56,498 bases of DNA, taken from assembly GCA_013001975.1 (NCBI GenBank), contig JABDKX010000070.1, positions 1 through 56,498 on the forward strand. The letters are read 5' to 3'. Within the stretch, counting starts at the first letter, position 1; each line of letters opens with the position of its first letter. The position numbers were made by a program, and so were the translations under genes. Below the pieces are notes generated by a model. It was not told where the DNA came from and searched no databases. It was given only the letters and a program-made list of their open reading frames with translations. This DNA comes from Saprospiraceae bacterium (lineage in GTDB: Bacteria; Bacteroidota; Bacteroidia; Chitinophagales; Saprospiraceae). Shown one piece after another: positions 18,171 to 27,234 of this stretch.

Positions 18171-18668
18171 ATGAAGCTACTCTCAACTTTTGCAATTATT
18201 GGTCTTTTCTTCCTGGTAAGTTCATTCGAAGGAACATTGAGTACAATTCCATCAGTAGATGTTAAAACTTTAGACGGAGAAACAGTAAATATCAAAGAAT
18301 ATATATCTAAAGATAAGGTTACCGTCATTAGTTTTTGGGCAACATGGTGTAGCCCTTGTAAAAGAGAGTTAGATGCTATTATGGATATTTATCCTGATTG
18401 GCAAGAAGATTATGATGTTGAGTTGTTAGCAATTACAATAGATGATGCAAGATCTTTAGCTAAAGTACCCGCTTTGGTTGAAACGAAAGGCTGGGAATAT
18501 ACTGTTTTAGCTGATGTGAAAAGAGAGTTACAAAAAGCGCTAAACTTCCAAACTGTCCCTCAAACTTTTTTAATTGATAAAAATGGTCAAATTGTTTACA
18601 CACATTCAGGTTATTCCCCAGGCGATGAATATGAACTTGAAGACGAAATAAAAAAATTGTCTGAATAA
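18171..18668 (+). CDS. TlpA/ResA-family periplasmic thioredoxin
   Basis: 165 aa with an N-terminal signal peptide or anchor (MKLLSTFAIIGLFFLVSS). The thioredoxin fold carries the redox site WATWCSPCKREL (CxxC near residues 60-63) and the cis-proline loop TVPQTFLID. Members act outside the cytoplasm as thiol-disulfide reductants for cytochrome c maturation or protein repair. CSPC is a common active-site variant in Bacteroidota. Transcribed alone: a -7 box lies upstream and a strong terminator directly downstream. Confidence 0.9.
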   Translation: MKLLSTFAIIGLFFLVSSFEGTLSTIPSVDVKTLDGETVNIKEYISKDKVTVISFWATWCSPCKRELDAIMDIYPDWQEDYDVELLAITIDDARSLAKVPALVETKGWEYTVLADVKRELQKALNFQTVPQTFLIDKNGQIVYTHSGYSPGDEYELEDEIKKLSE

Positions 18669-18690
18669 ACAATTTCTATAATAAATATCA

Positions 18691-18717
18691 AAGAGGTCTA
18701 AAACAATTAGGCCTCTT
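18691..18717 (+). terminator. Rho-independent terminator after the TlpA-like gene
   Basis: An 11-bp stem (AAGAGGTCTAA with TTAGGCCTCTT, one T-G pair), loop AACAA, followed by a T-run. Confidence 0.88.
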
Positions 18718-18779
18718 TTTTTATTTATACACTTATTACGTCTTCATTAAATTGATGCATTACTAATGATTTTTTCTAC

Positions 18780-18787
18780 TACTTTTG
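18780..18787 (+). promoter_or_regulatory. -7 box of the PaaE-like reductase gene
   Basis: TACTTTTG fits TAnnTTTG and ends 16 nt before the ATG at 18804. A TTG occurs at 18752-18754, but its 25-nt spacing is longer than usual. Confidence 0.45.
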
Positions 18788-18803
18788 TCCCAAATTTTAA
18801 ATA

Positions 18804-19907
18804 ATGTCAAATACCTTCAATTCTCTTAAAGTTCTCGATAAAATAAATGAAACAATTGATAGTTGTTCATTTCTATTATCTATTCCTGAAGATCTGAAAG
18901 ATGTTTATAATTTTACTTCTGGCCAATACATTACTGTTAGTGTAAATATTAATGGCGAAGAACAAAGGAGAGCCTATTCAATTTTCACATCTCCATCTGA
19001 AGACAAGTTTGGATTTACTGTCAAGAGAGTGGATGGCGGAAAAGTTTCAAACTTTCTAATTGATGAAGTATCGATAGGAGGTACACTTGACATCATGGCA
19101 CCAGAAGGGAAATTTATTCTAGAGCCAAATGTTGATTTGAGTAGAGATCATTATTTTATCGCTGGTGGATCTGGGATTACGCCAATTATGTCTATGATTA
19201 TTACTTTGTTGGAAGAAGAACCATTAAGTACAGCCTATCTTTTGTATGCAAATAGAAATGAGAACAATATCATTTTTGAAAAAGCTTTAAATTGGCTAAC
19301 GGAAAAATATAAAGACCAATTAATTGTAACATATATATTATCTCAACCTAACAGAGAAAAAACTGGTGGCTTGAAAGGTCTTTTTTCTAAAGGAAAAACA
19401 ACTTGGACAGGATTAACAGGTAGAATTAATAAGAAATGTTTAGCAAATTTTTTAAATGACAATCCTTCTAAATCTAAAAATGACTATTTCTACTTATGTG
19501 GTCCAGGAGGCTTAATTGAAACTGCTGAAGAATTTTTAAAATCAAAAGGAATAGATTCGTCGAAAATAAAACGAGAATATTTTAGTAACGCTCATGAACA
19601 AAAGTCAGGTACTCAAACTGAAATGTCAGGGGAGTGTACTGCAGATGTTCAATTGAATGGAGAAAAATTTCAAATCAATATCCCAGGAGATAAGACGGTG
19701 TTGGAAGCTTTACTTGATCAAGGTAAAGATGCTCCATATTCATGTACAAGCGGGGCTTGTTCAACGTGCATTGCTAAAGTGAGCAAAGGAAAAGTAGAAA
19801 TGGATGCTTGTTTTGCATTAGATGACGACGAAATAGAAAAAGGATTTGTTCTTGCTTGCCAAGCACGTGTTAAAACACCAGAATTAGAAATTAACTTCGA
19901 CGCCTAA
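18804..19907 (+). CDS. PaaE-like NAD(P)H:ferredoxin reductase with C-terminal [2Fe-2S] domain
   Basis: 367 aa in three domains. The FAD-binding barrel has RRAYSIFTSP near 54-63, the NAD(P)-binding domain has GGSGITPIMSM near 118-128 and YLCGPGGLI near 230, and the C-terminal plant-type ferredoxin domain has CTSGACSTCIAK plus LACQA. This is the layout of PaaE (phenylacetyl-CoA epoxidase reductase) and related oxygenase reductases. No paaABCD genes are nearby, so the oxygenase partner is elsewhere or different. Many Bacteroidota carry stand-alone copies. Single gene between a terminator and a convergent gene whose stop is only 3 nt away. Confidence 0.88.
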   Translation: MSNTFNSLKVLDKINETIDSCSFLLSIPEDLKDVYNFTSGQYITVSVNINGEEQRRAYSIFTSPSEDKFGFTVKRVDGGKVSNFLIDEVSIGGTLDIMAPEGKFILEPNVDLSRDHYFIAGGSGITPIMSMIITLLEEEPLSTAYLLYANRNENNIIFEKALNWLTEKYKDQLIVTYILSQPNREKTGGLKGLFSKGKTTWTGLTGRINKKCLANFLNDNPSKSKNDYFYLCGPGGLIETAEEFLKSKGIDSSKIKREYFSNAHEQKSGTQTEMSGECTADVQLNGEKFQINIPGDKTVLEALLDQGKDAPYSCTSGACSTCIAKVSKGKVEMDACFALDDDEIEKGFVLACQARVKTPELEINFDA

Positions 19908-19910
19908 GTT

Positions 19911-20402
19911 TTAGCCTGATTTTTGGTTTCTTAAAATTCTGTTGACTTCCATTGCAAAAGCGACACCCAATATTAAGTCTTGGTCTGCCTCGGCAGAAGC
20001 TGCAATACCATATCTGTTTTTTGCACTCATTGAACGTCTTGATATCTTTGCAACTTCTAAATCTCCCTCAGATAAAGTAAAGCTTTTCATAGTAAAATTT
20101 CCGCCTAAAAAATAGTGCTTGCCGTCTGCCGAATCAATATTAAAATTGTTTTTGAATGGACCTTTTGTTTTTTTTATTTCTGCATAGAGATAGCCATCTT
20201 TATATAGCTCAAATCTAGTTCTGATAAACGAAAAGACATGTTTCAATCTCATTACAGGCTCATCATTTTCATCATAGAAAACAAAGTTCTTTAGGAAAAA
20301 ACTTTTATTCTTAATGGAATAAACCAAATAGTCCTCTTCTGTTATTTCATATGTCGGAAAAAAGAATCCTCTCTTTGATATGTTATATAAAATAAATTCC
20401 AT
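19911..20402 (-). CDS. LURP-one/tubby-like protein
   Basis: 163 aa, almost entirely beta strands (YLVYSIKNKSFFL, NFVFYDENDEPVMRLKH, RFELYKDGYLYAEIKK) followed by a C-terminal helix LILGVAFAMEVNRILRN. This matches the LURP-one-related/tubby-C fold, whose bacterial members have no firm function (possibly lipid or membrane binding). It lies 14 nt downstream of the ABC permease gene on the same strand and may be part of that operon. No signal peptide. Confidence 0.65.
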   Translation of the reverse strand: MEFILYNISKRGFFFPTYEITEEDYLVYSIKNKSFFLKNFVFYDENDEPVMRLKHVFSFIRTRFELYKDGYLYAEIKKTKGPFKNNFNIDSADGKHYFLGGNFTMKSFTLSEGDLEVAKISRRSMSAKNRYGIAASAEADQDLILGVAFAMEVNRILRNQKSG

Positions 20403-20416
20403 TATTGATGACTATC

Positions 20417-21769
20417 TTATTTATATGTTATCCATTTCGCCAGTTCTTTAAATGAGATTTTTTTTCCATACATTAAAATACCTATTCTATAAATTCTTCC
20501 AGCTAGCCAAGCAAAGAACCAACATGCCAATATCAGAAATAATATAGATAAACCGATTTGCCACCAAGGCGGATCAAACGGAAGTCTTGCAGGCATAATT
20601 ATAGGTGAAGTAAGTGGAAATAATGATCCAAAGATGGCCATTCCGCCATTCGGATTCGTTACAGCTCCTTGGAGCATGAAAATACCTAAAAACACAGGAA
20701 TCATAATAGGAATCATCAATTGTTGACCTTCTCCCATATCGTCGCCTATTGCTGAACCAACAGCAGCAAATAAAGAAGAGTAAATCATATAACCACCAAA
20801 AAAGAAAATGACAAACATTGGAATAATTAACCACCATTTCATTTGCCCCAGCTCATTTGAAATATTTGTCCAATTAAATGCATCCAAATCTTGTACGGGA
20901 AGGGTGCCAGTTTGATTAGCTATTTCTTGCATTTGTGCTGGATCAATATTTGAACCCATAAAAGTTGACATCCCTATCATCATAGCCACAATCAATATTA
21001 ACCAGATGCCTAATTGAGTGATGCCTACAGCGCCAACGCCAAATACTTTTCCTAACATCAAAGTTGTTGGTTTGACAGAAGAAATTATAACTTCTACAAT
21101 TCTGTTTATTTTTTCTTCCATCACACTTCTCATGACCATACCACCATATATAAAGATGACCATATACATTATAAAACCCATCAATCCTCCTAAAAATGAT
21201 CCAATCATTGTAGATAACTTTGTAGAAGTATTTAACTTTGAAGAACTATTTTCTCCTTTACTCCCATCTCCTTTGATCGCGCCATTTTCTAAATCAATAT
21301 CCATTTTGAAGCTGTCATAAACATCTCTATCGATACCTGATTTTAAAACTTTATAATCCTTAAAAGCATAGCCAATTTTTCGTTCAACATTTTCAATAGT
21401 TGATATACCTAATTTTTCTTGACAGTAATATTGAACCTTATGTTTAGTTAGAGAAGAATCTACAAATGCAGGAATATGAATTAGCAAATCAAAACCATTG
21501 GTTTTATACTCATCTTTTAATTGAGAAATTTCTTTATCGCTGAATTCATAAGTATGTGTTTTGGATCCGATGTCTGCAGAACTAAAAATACCAGATTCAT
21601 CTTTTACGAGGATTTTTTTATTTGCCTGACCACCTTTAGTTGTAAAGTAAATTGATGCAAACATTAAGAGACCAATAGCAAATGGCGTAAGTAGCGTCGC
21701 AATAATAAACGATTTCTTTTTTACTCTTACAAGATATTCTCTCTTTATAACAAGCCAAAGTTTGTTCAT
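20417..21769 (-). CDS. ABC-2 type transporter permease (NatB-like)
   Basis: 450 aa. One N-terminal TM (KSFIIATLLTPFAIGLLMF) is followed by a large extracytoplasmic domain to about residue 195, then five further TM segments. The order is that of NatB/YhaP-type permeases of the ABC-2 membrane-protein family. It works with the ATPase encoded directly upstream (start 27 nt after that gene's stop). Substrate could be sodium, an antimicrobial or a lipid; it cannot be told from sequence. Start ATG at 21769. Confidence 0.88.
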   Translation of the reverse strand: MNKLWLVIKREYLVRVKKKSFIIATLLTPFAIGLLMFASIYFTTKGGQANKKILVKDESGIFSSADIGSKTHTYEFSDKEISQLKDEYKTNGFDLLIHIPAFVDSSLTKHKVQYYCQEKLGISTIENVERKIGYAFKDYKVLKSGIDRDVYDSFKMDIDLENGAIKGDGSKGENSSSKLNTSTKLSTMIGSFLGGLMGFIMYMVIFIYGGMVMRSVMEEKINRIVEVIISSVKPTTLMLGKVFGVGAVGITQLGIWLILIVAMMIGMSTFMGSNIDPAQMQEIANQTGTLPVQDLDAFNWTNISNELGQMKWWLIIPMFVIFFFGGYMIYSSLFAAVGSAIGDDMGEGQQLMIPIMIPVFLGIFMLQGAVTNPNGGMAIFGSLFPLTSPIIMPARLPFDPPWWQIGLSILFLILACWFFAWLAGRIYRIGILMYGKKISFKELAKWITYK

Positions 21770-21796
21770 TGTTTTTTCTTTTAAGTTAGTTAGGGA

Positions 21797-22690
21797 TTAA
21801 TTAGCAGCTTCAACTTGCTTAATAAATATGTCATTCAGTGATGGTAGAATTTCGTTGAATGAAATAATATGACATCCTTGGTTTACAGCATGTTTTAATA
21901 TGTCATTACCTTCTTCTCCATCTTGAAGTTGAATGACAACGCTGTGCTCAGATTTTTCTACAACTTTGAAGTTATCAAAGTTTGGCTCTGGACCTTCAAA
22001 TTCTAACCTGTAAGTATTTTCTTTGAAATCTTGTTTGATTTGGGCAACAGTTCCTTCTAACATAACCTGACCGCCGTTGATTAACACAATATCTTCACAT
22101 ATTTCTTCTACTTGCTCCATTCTATGAGTAGAAAAAATGATACTCGTACCGTTTTCTTTCAGTTTTCGGATTTCCTCTTTAATCAAATTGGTGTTGATAG
22201 GATCTAAGCCGGTAAATGGTTCATCAAGTATAATCAGTTTTGGATCATGAACAACTGTTGCGACAAATTGTATTTTTTGTTGCATTCCTTTTGAAAGTTC
22301 TTCCACTTTTTTGTGCCACCATTCTGTGATTTCAAACTTTTTAAGCCAATAATCAATTTTTAATTTGGCATCCTTCGTACTTAATCCTTTTAACTGCGCA
22401 AGATATAAGAGTTGTTCTCCTACCTTCATTTTTTTGTATAACCCTCTTTCTTCTGGCATATATCCAATATATCTAGGATGATACCCATTAAGTAATTCAC
22501 CATCTAAAAGGACTTCTCCTGAATCTGCACCTGTAATTGAGGTTATGATTCTAATTATAGAAGTTTTTCCAGCGCCGTTTGGACCTAGTAATCCAAAAAT
22601 TCTTTGCTTTTCAACATCAAAGCTGACGTCATCAACAGCTTTATGATTGTGGTATTGTTTTACAACGTTTTTGAGTGATAGTATAGCCAT
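21797..22690 (-). CDS. ABC transporter ATP-binding protein (NatA-like)
   Basis: 297 aa. Walker A is GPNGAGKTS (near 35-43), the signature is LSKGMQQKIQ (near 133), Walker B is LIILDEPFTGLDP (near 153) and the switch His is in STHRMEQ. A C-terminal DUF4162-like tail follows the ATPase core, as in NatA-type exporters. First gene of the three-gene minus-strand set with the ABC-2 permease and the LURP-one protein. It powers export by the NatB-like permease. Confidence 0.93.
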   Translation of the reverse strand: MAILSLKNVVKQYHNHKAVDDVSFDVEKQRIFGLLGPNGAGKTSIIRIITSITGADSGEVLLDGELLNGYHPRYIGYMPEERGLYKKMKVGEQLLYLAQLKGLSTKDAKLKIDYWLKKFEITEWWHKKVEELSKGMQQKIQFVATVVHDPKLIILDEPFTGLDPINTNLIKEEIRKLKENGTSIIFSTHRMEQVEEICEDIVLINGGQVMLEGTVAQIKQDFKENTYRLEFEGPEPNFDNFKVVEKSEHSVVIQLQDGEEGNDILKHAVNQGCHIISFNEILPSLNDIFIKQVEAAN

Positions 22691-22952
22691 AAAGATTTTA
22701 AAGTTTCGTTCTTTTACTTTTAAGATTGATAAAAATAGTTCATTAATTGTTGATTAACTTGTCAAATAGACCAGACATGATATTTATAATACATAATTAA
22801 TAAATTCGTCGATGGCTTAAAGATTTGTTAAAAAGAAACAATAATAATCTTAAAGATGTAAAAAGAGAATCTTTTACCATGAATTATTGTATATATGTAA
22901 GTATGAATTCAATTTTTACCTTATAAGATATTTTATTAAAAATCGACACATC

Positions 22953-23606
22953 ATGAAAAATTTACTGCTATTACTACTATTTTCTTTTTCAGTTGGAATT
23001 AATGCTCAAGTTTCTGTAAAGAAAATGTCATTGAGTTTGGGCGAACAAAACGCTTTTGTTATGGATCATATGGATGCCGAAAAAAGAACAGTTGAAAAAA
23101 TTATGGAAGAAGCTTTTAAAGAGTATGGTAAAGTCAGATATAATAGAAAGGCTAAAGAGTACAATTGTATGGAATGTAATATTTCTCAAATCAGTACTTC
23201 TCCTTTAAGTGTTTACTTCAAAGTGGTAGAAGGGAAAGGTCAAGTAACAACCTATACATTTTTTGATGATGGGACGAAATTTATTTCAGATGAAGATAAA
23301 GGCGCAGATGCGATTGAAAAGTTTAACATGAATGTCTATTACGATGTTCAACGCTCAGTGATAAGCGAAGCGCTAAAAGATGAAGAAAAGCAGCTGAAGT
23401 CTTTTAATAAAGATCTGAAAAAGCTGGTAAAGAAAAACGAAGACCTTCACGAAGACATTGAAAAATACAAAGAGAAAATTGCTAAGGCTGAAAAAGAGAT
23501 TGAAAAAAATCTTGGTGAGCAATCAGATAAAAAAATGGAGATTTCAAAGCAAGAAGATAAAATAAAGAAAACAACTGAAAAGTTGAATAACGTCGGAAGG
23601 TCTTAA
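22953..23606 (+). CDS. Secreted coiled-coil protein of unknown function
   Basis: 217 aa from ATG 22953, which gives a clean signal peptide (MKNLLLLLLFSFSVGINAQ); the open frame extends to 22887 but adds residues that would mask it. A compact domain (residues 20-140) includes YNCMECNIS and a strand-rich part. The last 75 residues are a charged coiled coil (KSFNKDLKKLVKKNEDLHED and onward). It is probably periplasmic. I do not recognise a named family. Single gene with a strong terminator at 23641-23677. Confidence 0.7.
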   Translation: MKNLLLLLLFSFSVGINAQVSVKKMSLSLGEQNAFVMDHMDAEKRTVEKIMEEAFKEYGKVRYNRKAKEYNCMECNISQISTSPLSVYFKVVEGKGQVTTYTFFDDGTKFISDEDKGADAIEKFNMNVYYDVQRSVISEALKDEEKQLKSFNKDLKKLVKKNEDLHEDIEKYKEKIAKAEKEIEKNLGEQSDKKMEISKQEDKIKKTTEKLNNVGRS

Positions 23607-23640
23607 CCGACAAGTTAAAATGTATTTAATTTAAAATACC

Positions 23641-23677
23641 AACATCAGGAATTATTTCAATTATAATTCCTGATGTT
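23641..23677 (+). terminator. Rho-independent terminator
   Basis: A 15-bp perfect stem (AACATCAGGAATTAT with its complement at 23663-23677) followed by a T-run. Ends the coiled-coil protein transcript. Confidence 0.9.
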
Positions 23678-23833
23678 TTTTCTTAACCTAACTTCCTCAT
23701 TTATAGCAGTCATTTTAATTTTAAAATAAGTAATAAACATTGAAAGAACATTTTTCAACATTATATACTTATCTATTAACATTCAGAAATACTGTCCCAA
23801 AATGTTGCTTTACATTAAATTTTTATTTAATGT

Positions 23834-23841
23834 TAGATTTG
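23834..23841 (+). promoter_or_regulatory. -7 box upstream of dnaB
   Basis: TAGATTTG fits TAnnTTTG and ends 20 nt before the dnaB ATG. The nearest TTG (23805-23807) is 26 nt away, longer than typical. Confidence 0.4.
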
Positions 23842-23861
23842 TGCAAAATACTTGAGAATTA

Positions 23862-25367
23862 ATGGCAAAAGGTAATTACAAAAAAGAGAAGAAAGATGAT
23901 GACATGAGTCAACTGATGTATGGAAGAGTAATGCCGCAAGCTATTGATTTAGAAGAAGCTGTTCTTGGCGCAGCCATGTTAGATAAAGGAGCATTTTCTA
24001 TCATCGTTGAAAAATTACGATCAGAAAGTTTTTACTTACCTGGGCATCAAGAAATATTTCAGGTAATGATGGAGCTCTTTGCAAATTCAAAGCCTATTGA
24101 TATCCTTACGGTACATGAAGAGTTAAGAAGAAAAGGAAAACTAGAATCTTTGGGAGGAGTCAATTACTTAATGGACTTGACAAATAAAGTCGCTTCAGCA
24201 GCCAATATAGAATACCACGCACAAATCATAATTCAAAAATATATTCAAAGAGCTTTAATTGAAGTTTCAACTAGAACTATTAAAGATGCTTATGAAGATT
24301 CGAAAGATGTCTTGGAAATGTTAGATATCGCAGAACAAGGACTTTTTGAAATTACTGACAACAACTTAAATACAGGATATCAATCAGTAAGTGCAGTTGC
24401 AGCAAGGGTTGCTAAAAATATTGAAATATTATCTGAAAGAACAGACGGTTTGACCGGAGTAACAACTGGTTTCTCAGAGTTGGATAAAATGACAAATGGA
24501 TGGCAATCATCTGATTTAATTATAATTGCAGCTCGTCCAGGTATGGGAAAAACGGCATTTACTTTATCTCTAGCAAATAATGCAGCGCATGCAGCTAAAG
24601 GTGTTGGTATCTTTTCATTGGAGATGTCTGATGATCAATTGGTACAAAGGCTTATTTCAATGGAGTCTATGATTCCTGCTTCTAAACTGAGAGAAGGAAG
24701 TTTAGATAAAGAAGAATTTAAAAGATTACATCAGTCGGTAGAAAAGTTATCAAGTATGCCGATTTATATTGATGATACACCGGCCATAAATATTTTTGAA
24801 TTGCGTGCAAAATGTCGAAGGCTAAAACAAAATCATGATATTGGTTTAGTCGTTATCGATTACCTTCAACTCATGAGCGCAGGTGATAAAACTAAAAAAG
24901 GAAACAGGGAACAAGAAATTTCTTCGATTTCAAGAGCCTTAAAAGGAATGGCAAAGGAATTAAAAGTTCCAGTAATCGCGCTTTCACAATTAAGTAGAGC
25001 CGTAGAAACAAGAGGAGGAGATAAGAGACCACAACTTTCAGATTTGAGGGAATCAGGAGCCATCGAGCAAGATGCCGATATCGTAACTTTTATTTATCGA
25101 CCTGATTATTACGCATTAGCTGATGGTGTTGACATGCCAGATAATATCGCAGAAATAATTATAGCAAAACATAGAAATGGTTCACTTGGAACTGTCAACT
25201 TAAGATTCTTAAAAGAGTATGTTAAATTTGTTGATGACGATTCTTCAGGTTTTAGAAATATGCCAGGTCAGGATAGTGGTGACATATTTGGTGATGGCGG
25301 CAATAGTTTCATAACAAGACCATCTAGAATGAATACCGATACTGATGATGTCTTTTTTGACGCCTAA
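23862..25367 (+). CDS. dnaB: Replicative DNA helicase DnaB
   Basis: 501 aa, normal length. The N-terminal primase-interaction domain (residues 20-125, with AVLGAAMLDKGAF) leads to the RecA-like core: Walker A ARPGMGKTAF near 224-233, Walker B LVVIDYLQLM near 325, and the DnaB-specific region QLSRAVETRGGDKRPQLSDL. No intein interrupts the Walker motifs. It unwinds DNA at the replication fork as a hexamer loaded at oriC. The next gene, a pseudouridine synthase, starts 11 nt after its stop. Confidence 0.97.
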   Translation: MAKGNYKKEKKDDDMSQLMYGRVMPQAIDLEEAVLGAAMLDKGAFSIIVEKLRSESFYLPGHQEIFQVMMELFANSKPIDILTVHEELRRKGKLESLGGVNYLMDLTNKVASAANIEYHAQIIIQKYIQRALIEVSTRTIKDAYEDSKDVLEMLDIAEQGLFEITDNNLNTGYQSVSAVAARVAKNIEILSERTDGLTGVTTGFSELDKMTNGWQSSDLIIIAARPGMGKTAFTLSLANNAAHAAKGVGIFSLEMSDDQLVQRLISMESMIPASKLREGSLDKEEFKRLHQSVEKLSSMPIYIDDTPAINIFELRAKCRRLKQNHDIGLVVIDYLQLMSAGDKTKKGNREQEISSISRALKGMAKELKVPVIALSQLSRAVETRGGDKRPQLSDLRESGAIEQDADIVTFIYRPDYYALADGVDMPDNIAEIIIAKHRNGSLGTVNLRFLKEYVKFVDDDSSGFRNMPGQDSGDIFGDGGNSFITRPSRMNTDTDDVFFDA

Positions 25368-25378
25368 ACCTTAATTCT

Positions 25379-26089
25379 ATGATGAGACTTAATAAATATA
25401 TCGCACATGCAGGTGTCTGTTCCCGAAGAAAGGCTGGAGAACTCGTCAAAGATGGATATATAAAAGTTAATGGTGTAAAAAATACTAACCCAGCGACAGA
25501 AATAAACGAAGGTGATAAGGTCGAATATTTAGGAAAACTTTTAAAACCTATTAAGGAGAAAATTTATTTGTTGCTTAATAAACCTCGAAATGTTATTACC
25601 ACGATGGATGACGAAAGAGGACGTAAAACAGTTTGGGATATCGTCAAAGAAAAAGTAGATCATAAAGTTTATCCAGTTGGCCGCCTAGATAGAAATACGA
25701 CAGGATTACTTTTATTGACCAATGATGGTGAGATGAATCAAAAGCTATCTCATCCAAAAAGCATCGTCAAAAAAATATATCATATCGTTTTAGACAAAGC
25801 ATTGTCTGAAGAACACATTAATCAGATTGCCAATGGCATCACGCTTGAAGATGGCTTTGTTAAAGTTGACCAAATCTCATATATCCAAGAAGAAGGACCA
25901 AATCATATCGGCGTAGAATTACACAGTGGCAGAAATAGAATTATTAGAAGAATTTTTGAAAGCTTGGGTTACGAAGTTGAAAAATTAGACCGTGTATATT
26001 TTGCAGGGTTAACAAAAAAAGATTTACCTAGGGGATGGTCTCGCAAATTATCTGAGAAAGAAATTATAATGCTCAAACATTTTTCCTAA
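25379..26089 (+). CDS. RsuA/RluB-family pseudouridine synthase
   Basis: 236 aa. An S4 RNA-binding domain (residues 2-50, RLNKYIAHAGVCSRRKAGEL) is followed by the catalytic domain with GRLDRNTTGLLLLTNDG, where the catalytic Asp is near residue 103. It makes pseudouridine in 23S rRNA (RluB/RluF-like) or 16S rRNA (RsuA-like); the sequence alone does not decide. ATG ATG at the start allows initiation at 25379 or 25382. Placed 11 nt after dnaB on the same strand, so probably cotranscribed. Confidence 0.92.
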   Translation: MMRLNKYIAHAGVCSRRKAGELVKDGYIKVNGVKNTNPATEINEGDKVEYLGKLLKPIKEKIYLLLNKPRNVITTMDDERGRKTVWDIVKEKVDHKVYPVGRLDRNTTGLLLLTNDGEMNQKLSHPKSIVKKIYHIVLDKALSEEHINQIANGITLEDGFVKVDQISYIQEEGPNHIGVELHSGRNRIIRRIFESLGYEVEKLDRVYFAGLTKKDLPRGWSRKLSEKEIIMLKHFS

Positions 26090-26192
26090 GTTTTTTACGC
26101 TAATATTCTCGAAAAAAGACATTTTCTAAGCGATTAACTCTCTCATAACACATAATTTGAGGGCATTCTCATCATTTTAATGCAGCATCATA

Positions 26193-26200
26193 TATATTTG
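26193..26200 (+). promoter_or_regulatory. -7 box upstream of the 119-aa gene
   Basis: TATATTTG fits TAnnTTTG and lies 14 nt before ATG 26215. No TTG at the correct spacing. Confidence 0.45.
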
Positions 26201-26214
26201 CGTCTTTTAATATT

Positions 26215-26574
26215 ATGGAAGATTGGGAAATTGATTTTCACTGGTTAAAGGTTAGACATAAACTCAAAGAAGTTATGAATGTCGATCTGTTGCCCGATAT
26301 GAAATCAATATTATTTTTAATTGGTGTTCAGGAATACGGACGAGCGCGAAAAGATTTTTCTAAAGAAGAAAAACAAGACCTTATGCATGTGGCTGCTTGT
26401 GCTCTTCTAGAAAAAGAAGGCTACTATGTTTTCACAGGACGAGATGAAGATGGATGGCCACATTGGGACATCGGAATTCCTTTTAAAATTAAAGGCGTTG
26501 AAGAACAGGAAAAAATATTAAAAAGAAACATCATTGAATATTTTAAAAAATTAGATCAAGTCATTAATAATTAA
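26215..26574 (+). CDS. Conserved Bacteroidota hypothetical protein
   Basis: 119 aa, soluble and mainly helical, with a central motif GRDEDGWPHWDIG and a start DWEIDFHWLKVRHKLKE. I have the impression of similar genes in other Bacteroidota but no function is known to me. It begins just after a -7 box and is followed 13 nt later by the first of two cyclophilin lipoproteins, suggesting one transcript with them. No catalytic motif or signal peptide is seen. Confidence 0.75.
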   Translation: MEDWEIDFHWLKVRHKLKEVMNVDLLPDMKSILFLIGVQEYGRARKDFSKEEKQDLMHVAACALLEKEGYYVFTGRDEDGWPHWDIGIPFKIKGVEEQEKILKRNIIEYFKKLDQVINN

Positions 26575-26587
26575 TAAAAAGTACATT

Positions 26588-27232
26588 ATGATTAATAAAT
26601 TATTATTCTGTTTTCTTGCACTTTCCATTATGTCATGTGCGCCTAAACAAGAATTAATACTCATAGAAACAGACTTTGGGGACATGAAGATTTCTCTATA
26701 TGATTCTACACCATTGCATAGGGACAATATTAAGAAACTTGTCAAAGAAGGTTTTTACGATGATTTACTTTTCCATAGAGTTATGCGAGGATTTATGATC
26801 CAAGGTGGAGATCCTAATTCTAGAGGTGCCGCTCCAGGAGCAAGATTGGGAAGTGGTGGACCTGGATATCAAACGCCTGCAGAAATTGGGGCCTATCATT
26901 TTAAAGGCGCTTTATCGGCGGCAAGAACACCAGATTCTGTTAACCCAGAAAAGAAATCATCAGGTTCACAGTTTTATATTGTGCAGGGCCAACCTGTGAG
27001 TGAGACGACATTGCAAAGATACGCGGCACAAAAAAACATTACCTATTCTCCAGAAGATATTGAGAGATATAAAGCAAATGGAGGAAGACCAGATCTTGAT
27101 AATGAGTATACTGTTTTTGGAGAAGTCATTGAAGGAATGGAAGTTATTGACAAAATTGCTGCTGTTCAAGTAGATCCAGCAAACAGACCTCTTAAAGATG
27201 TTTCAATGAAATTAAGTATCGTTAAAAAGTAA
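26588..27232 (+). CDS. Cyclophilin-type peptidyl-prolyl isomerase lipoprotein
   Basis: 214 aa. The lipoprotein signal ends with the lipobox SIMSC (Cys17), so it is anchored in a membrane. The cyclophilin domain has LFHRVMRGFMIQGGDP, GSQFYIVQ and NEYTVFGEVIEGMEV; the catalytic Arg is in FHRVM. An insert relative to minimal cyclophilins (about residues 138-165) is typical for Bacteroidota members. It catalyses proline isomerisation in exported proteins. Next gene, a second cyclophilin, starts 2 nt after its stop. Confidence 0.92.
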   Translation: MINKLLFCFLALSIMSCAPKQELILIETDFGDMKISLYDSTPLHRDNIKKLVKEGFYDDLLFHRVMRGFMIQGGDPNSRGAAPGARLGSGGPGYQTPAEIGAYHFKGALSAARTPDSVNPEKKSSGSQFYIVQGQPVSETTLQRYAAQKNITYSPEDIERYKANGGRPDLDNEYTVFGEVIEGMEVIDKIAAVQVDPANRPLKDVSMKLSIVKK

Positions 27233-27234
27233 CA

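Noticed and set aside
18804-19907. Phenylacetate degradation locus
   Set aside because: Only the reductase-like gene is present; no paaABCD, paaK or ring-opening genes nearby.
22887-22952. 22 extra N-terminal residues of the coiled-coil protein
   Set aside because: ATG 22953 gives a standard signal peptide; the longer start would bury it.
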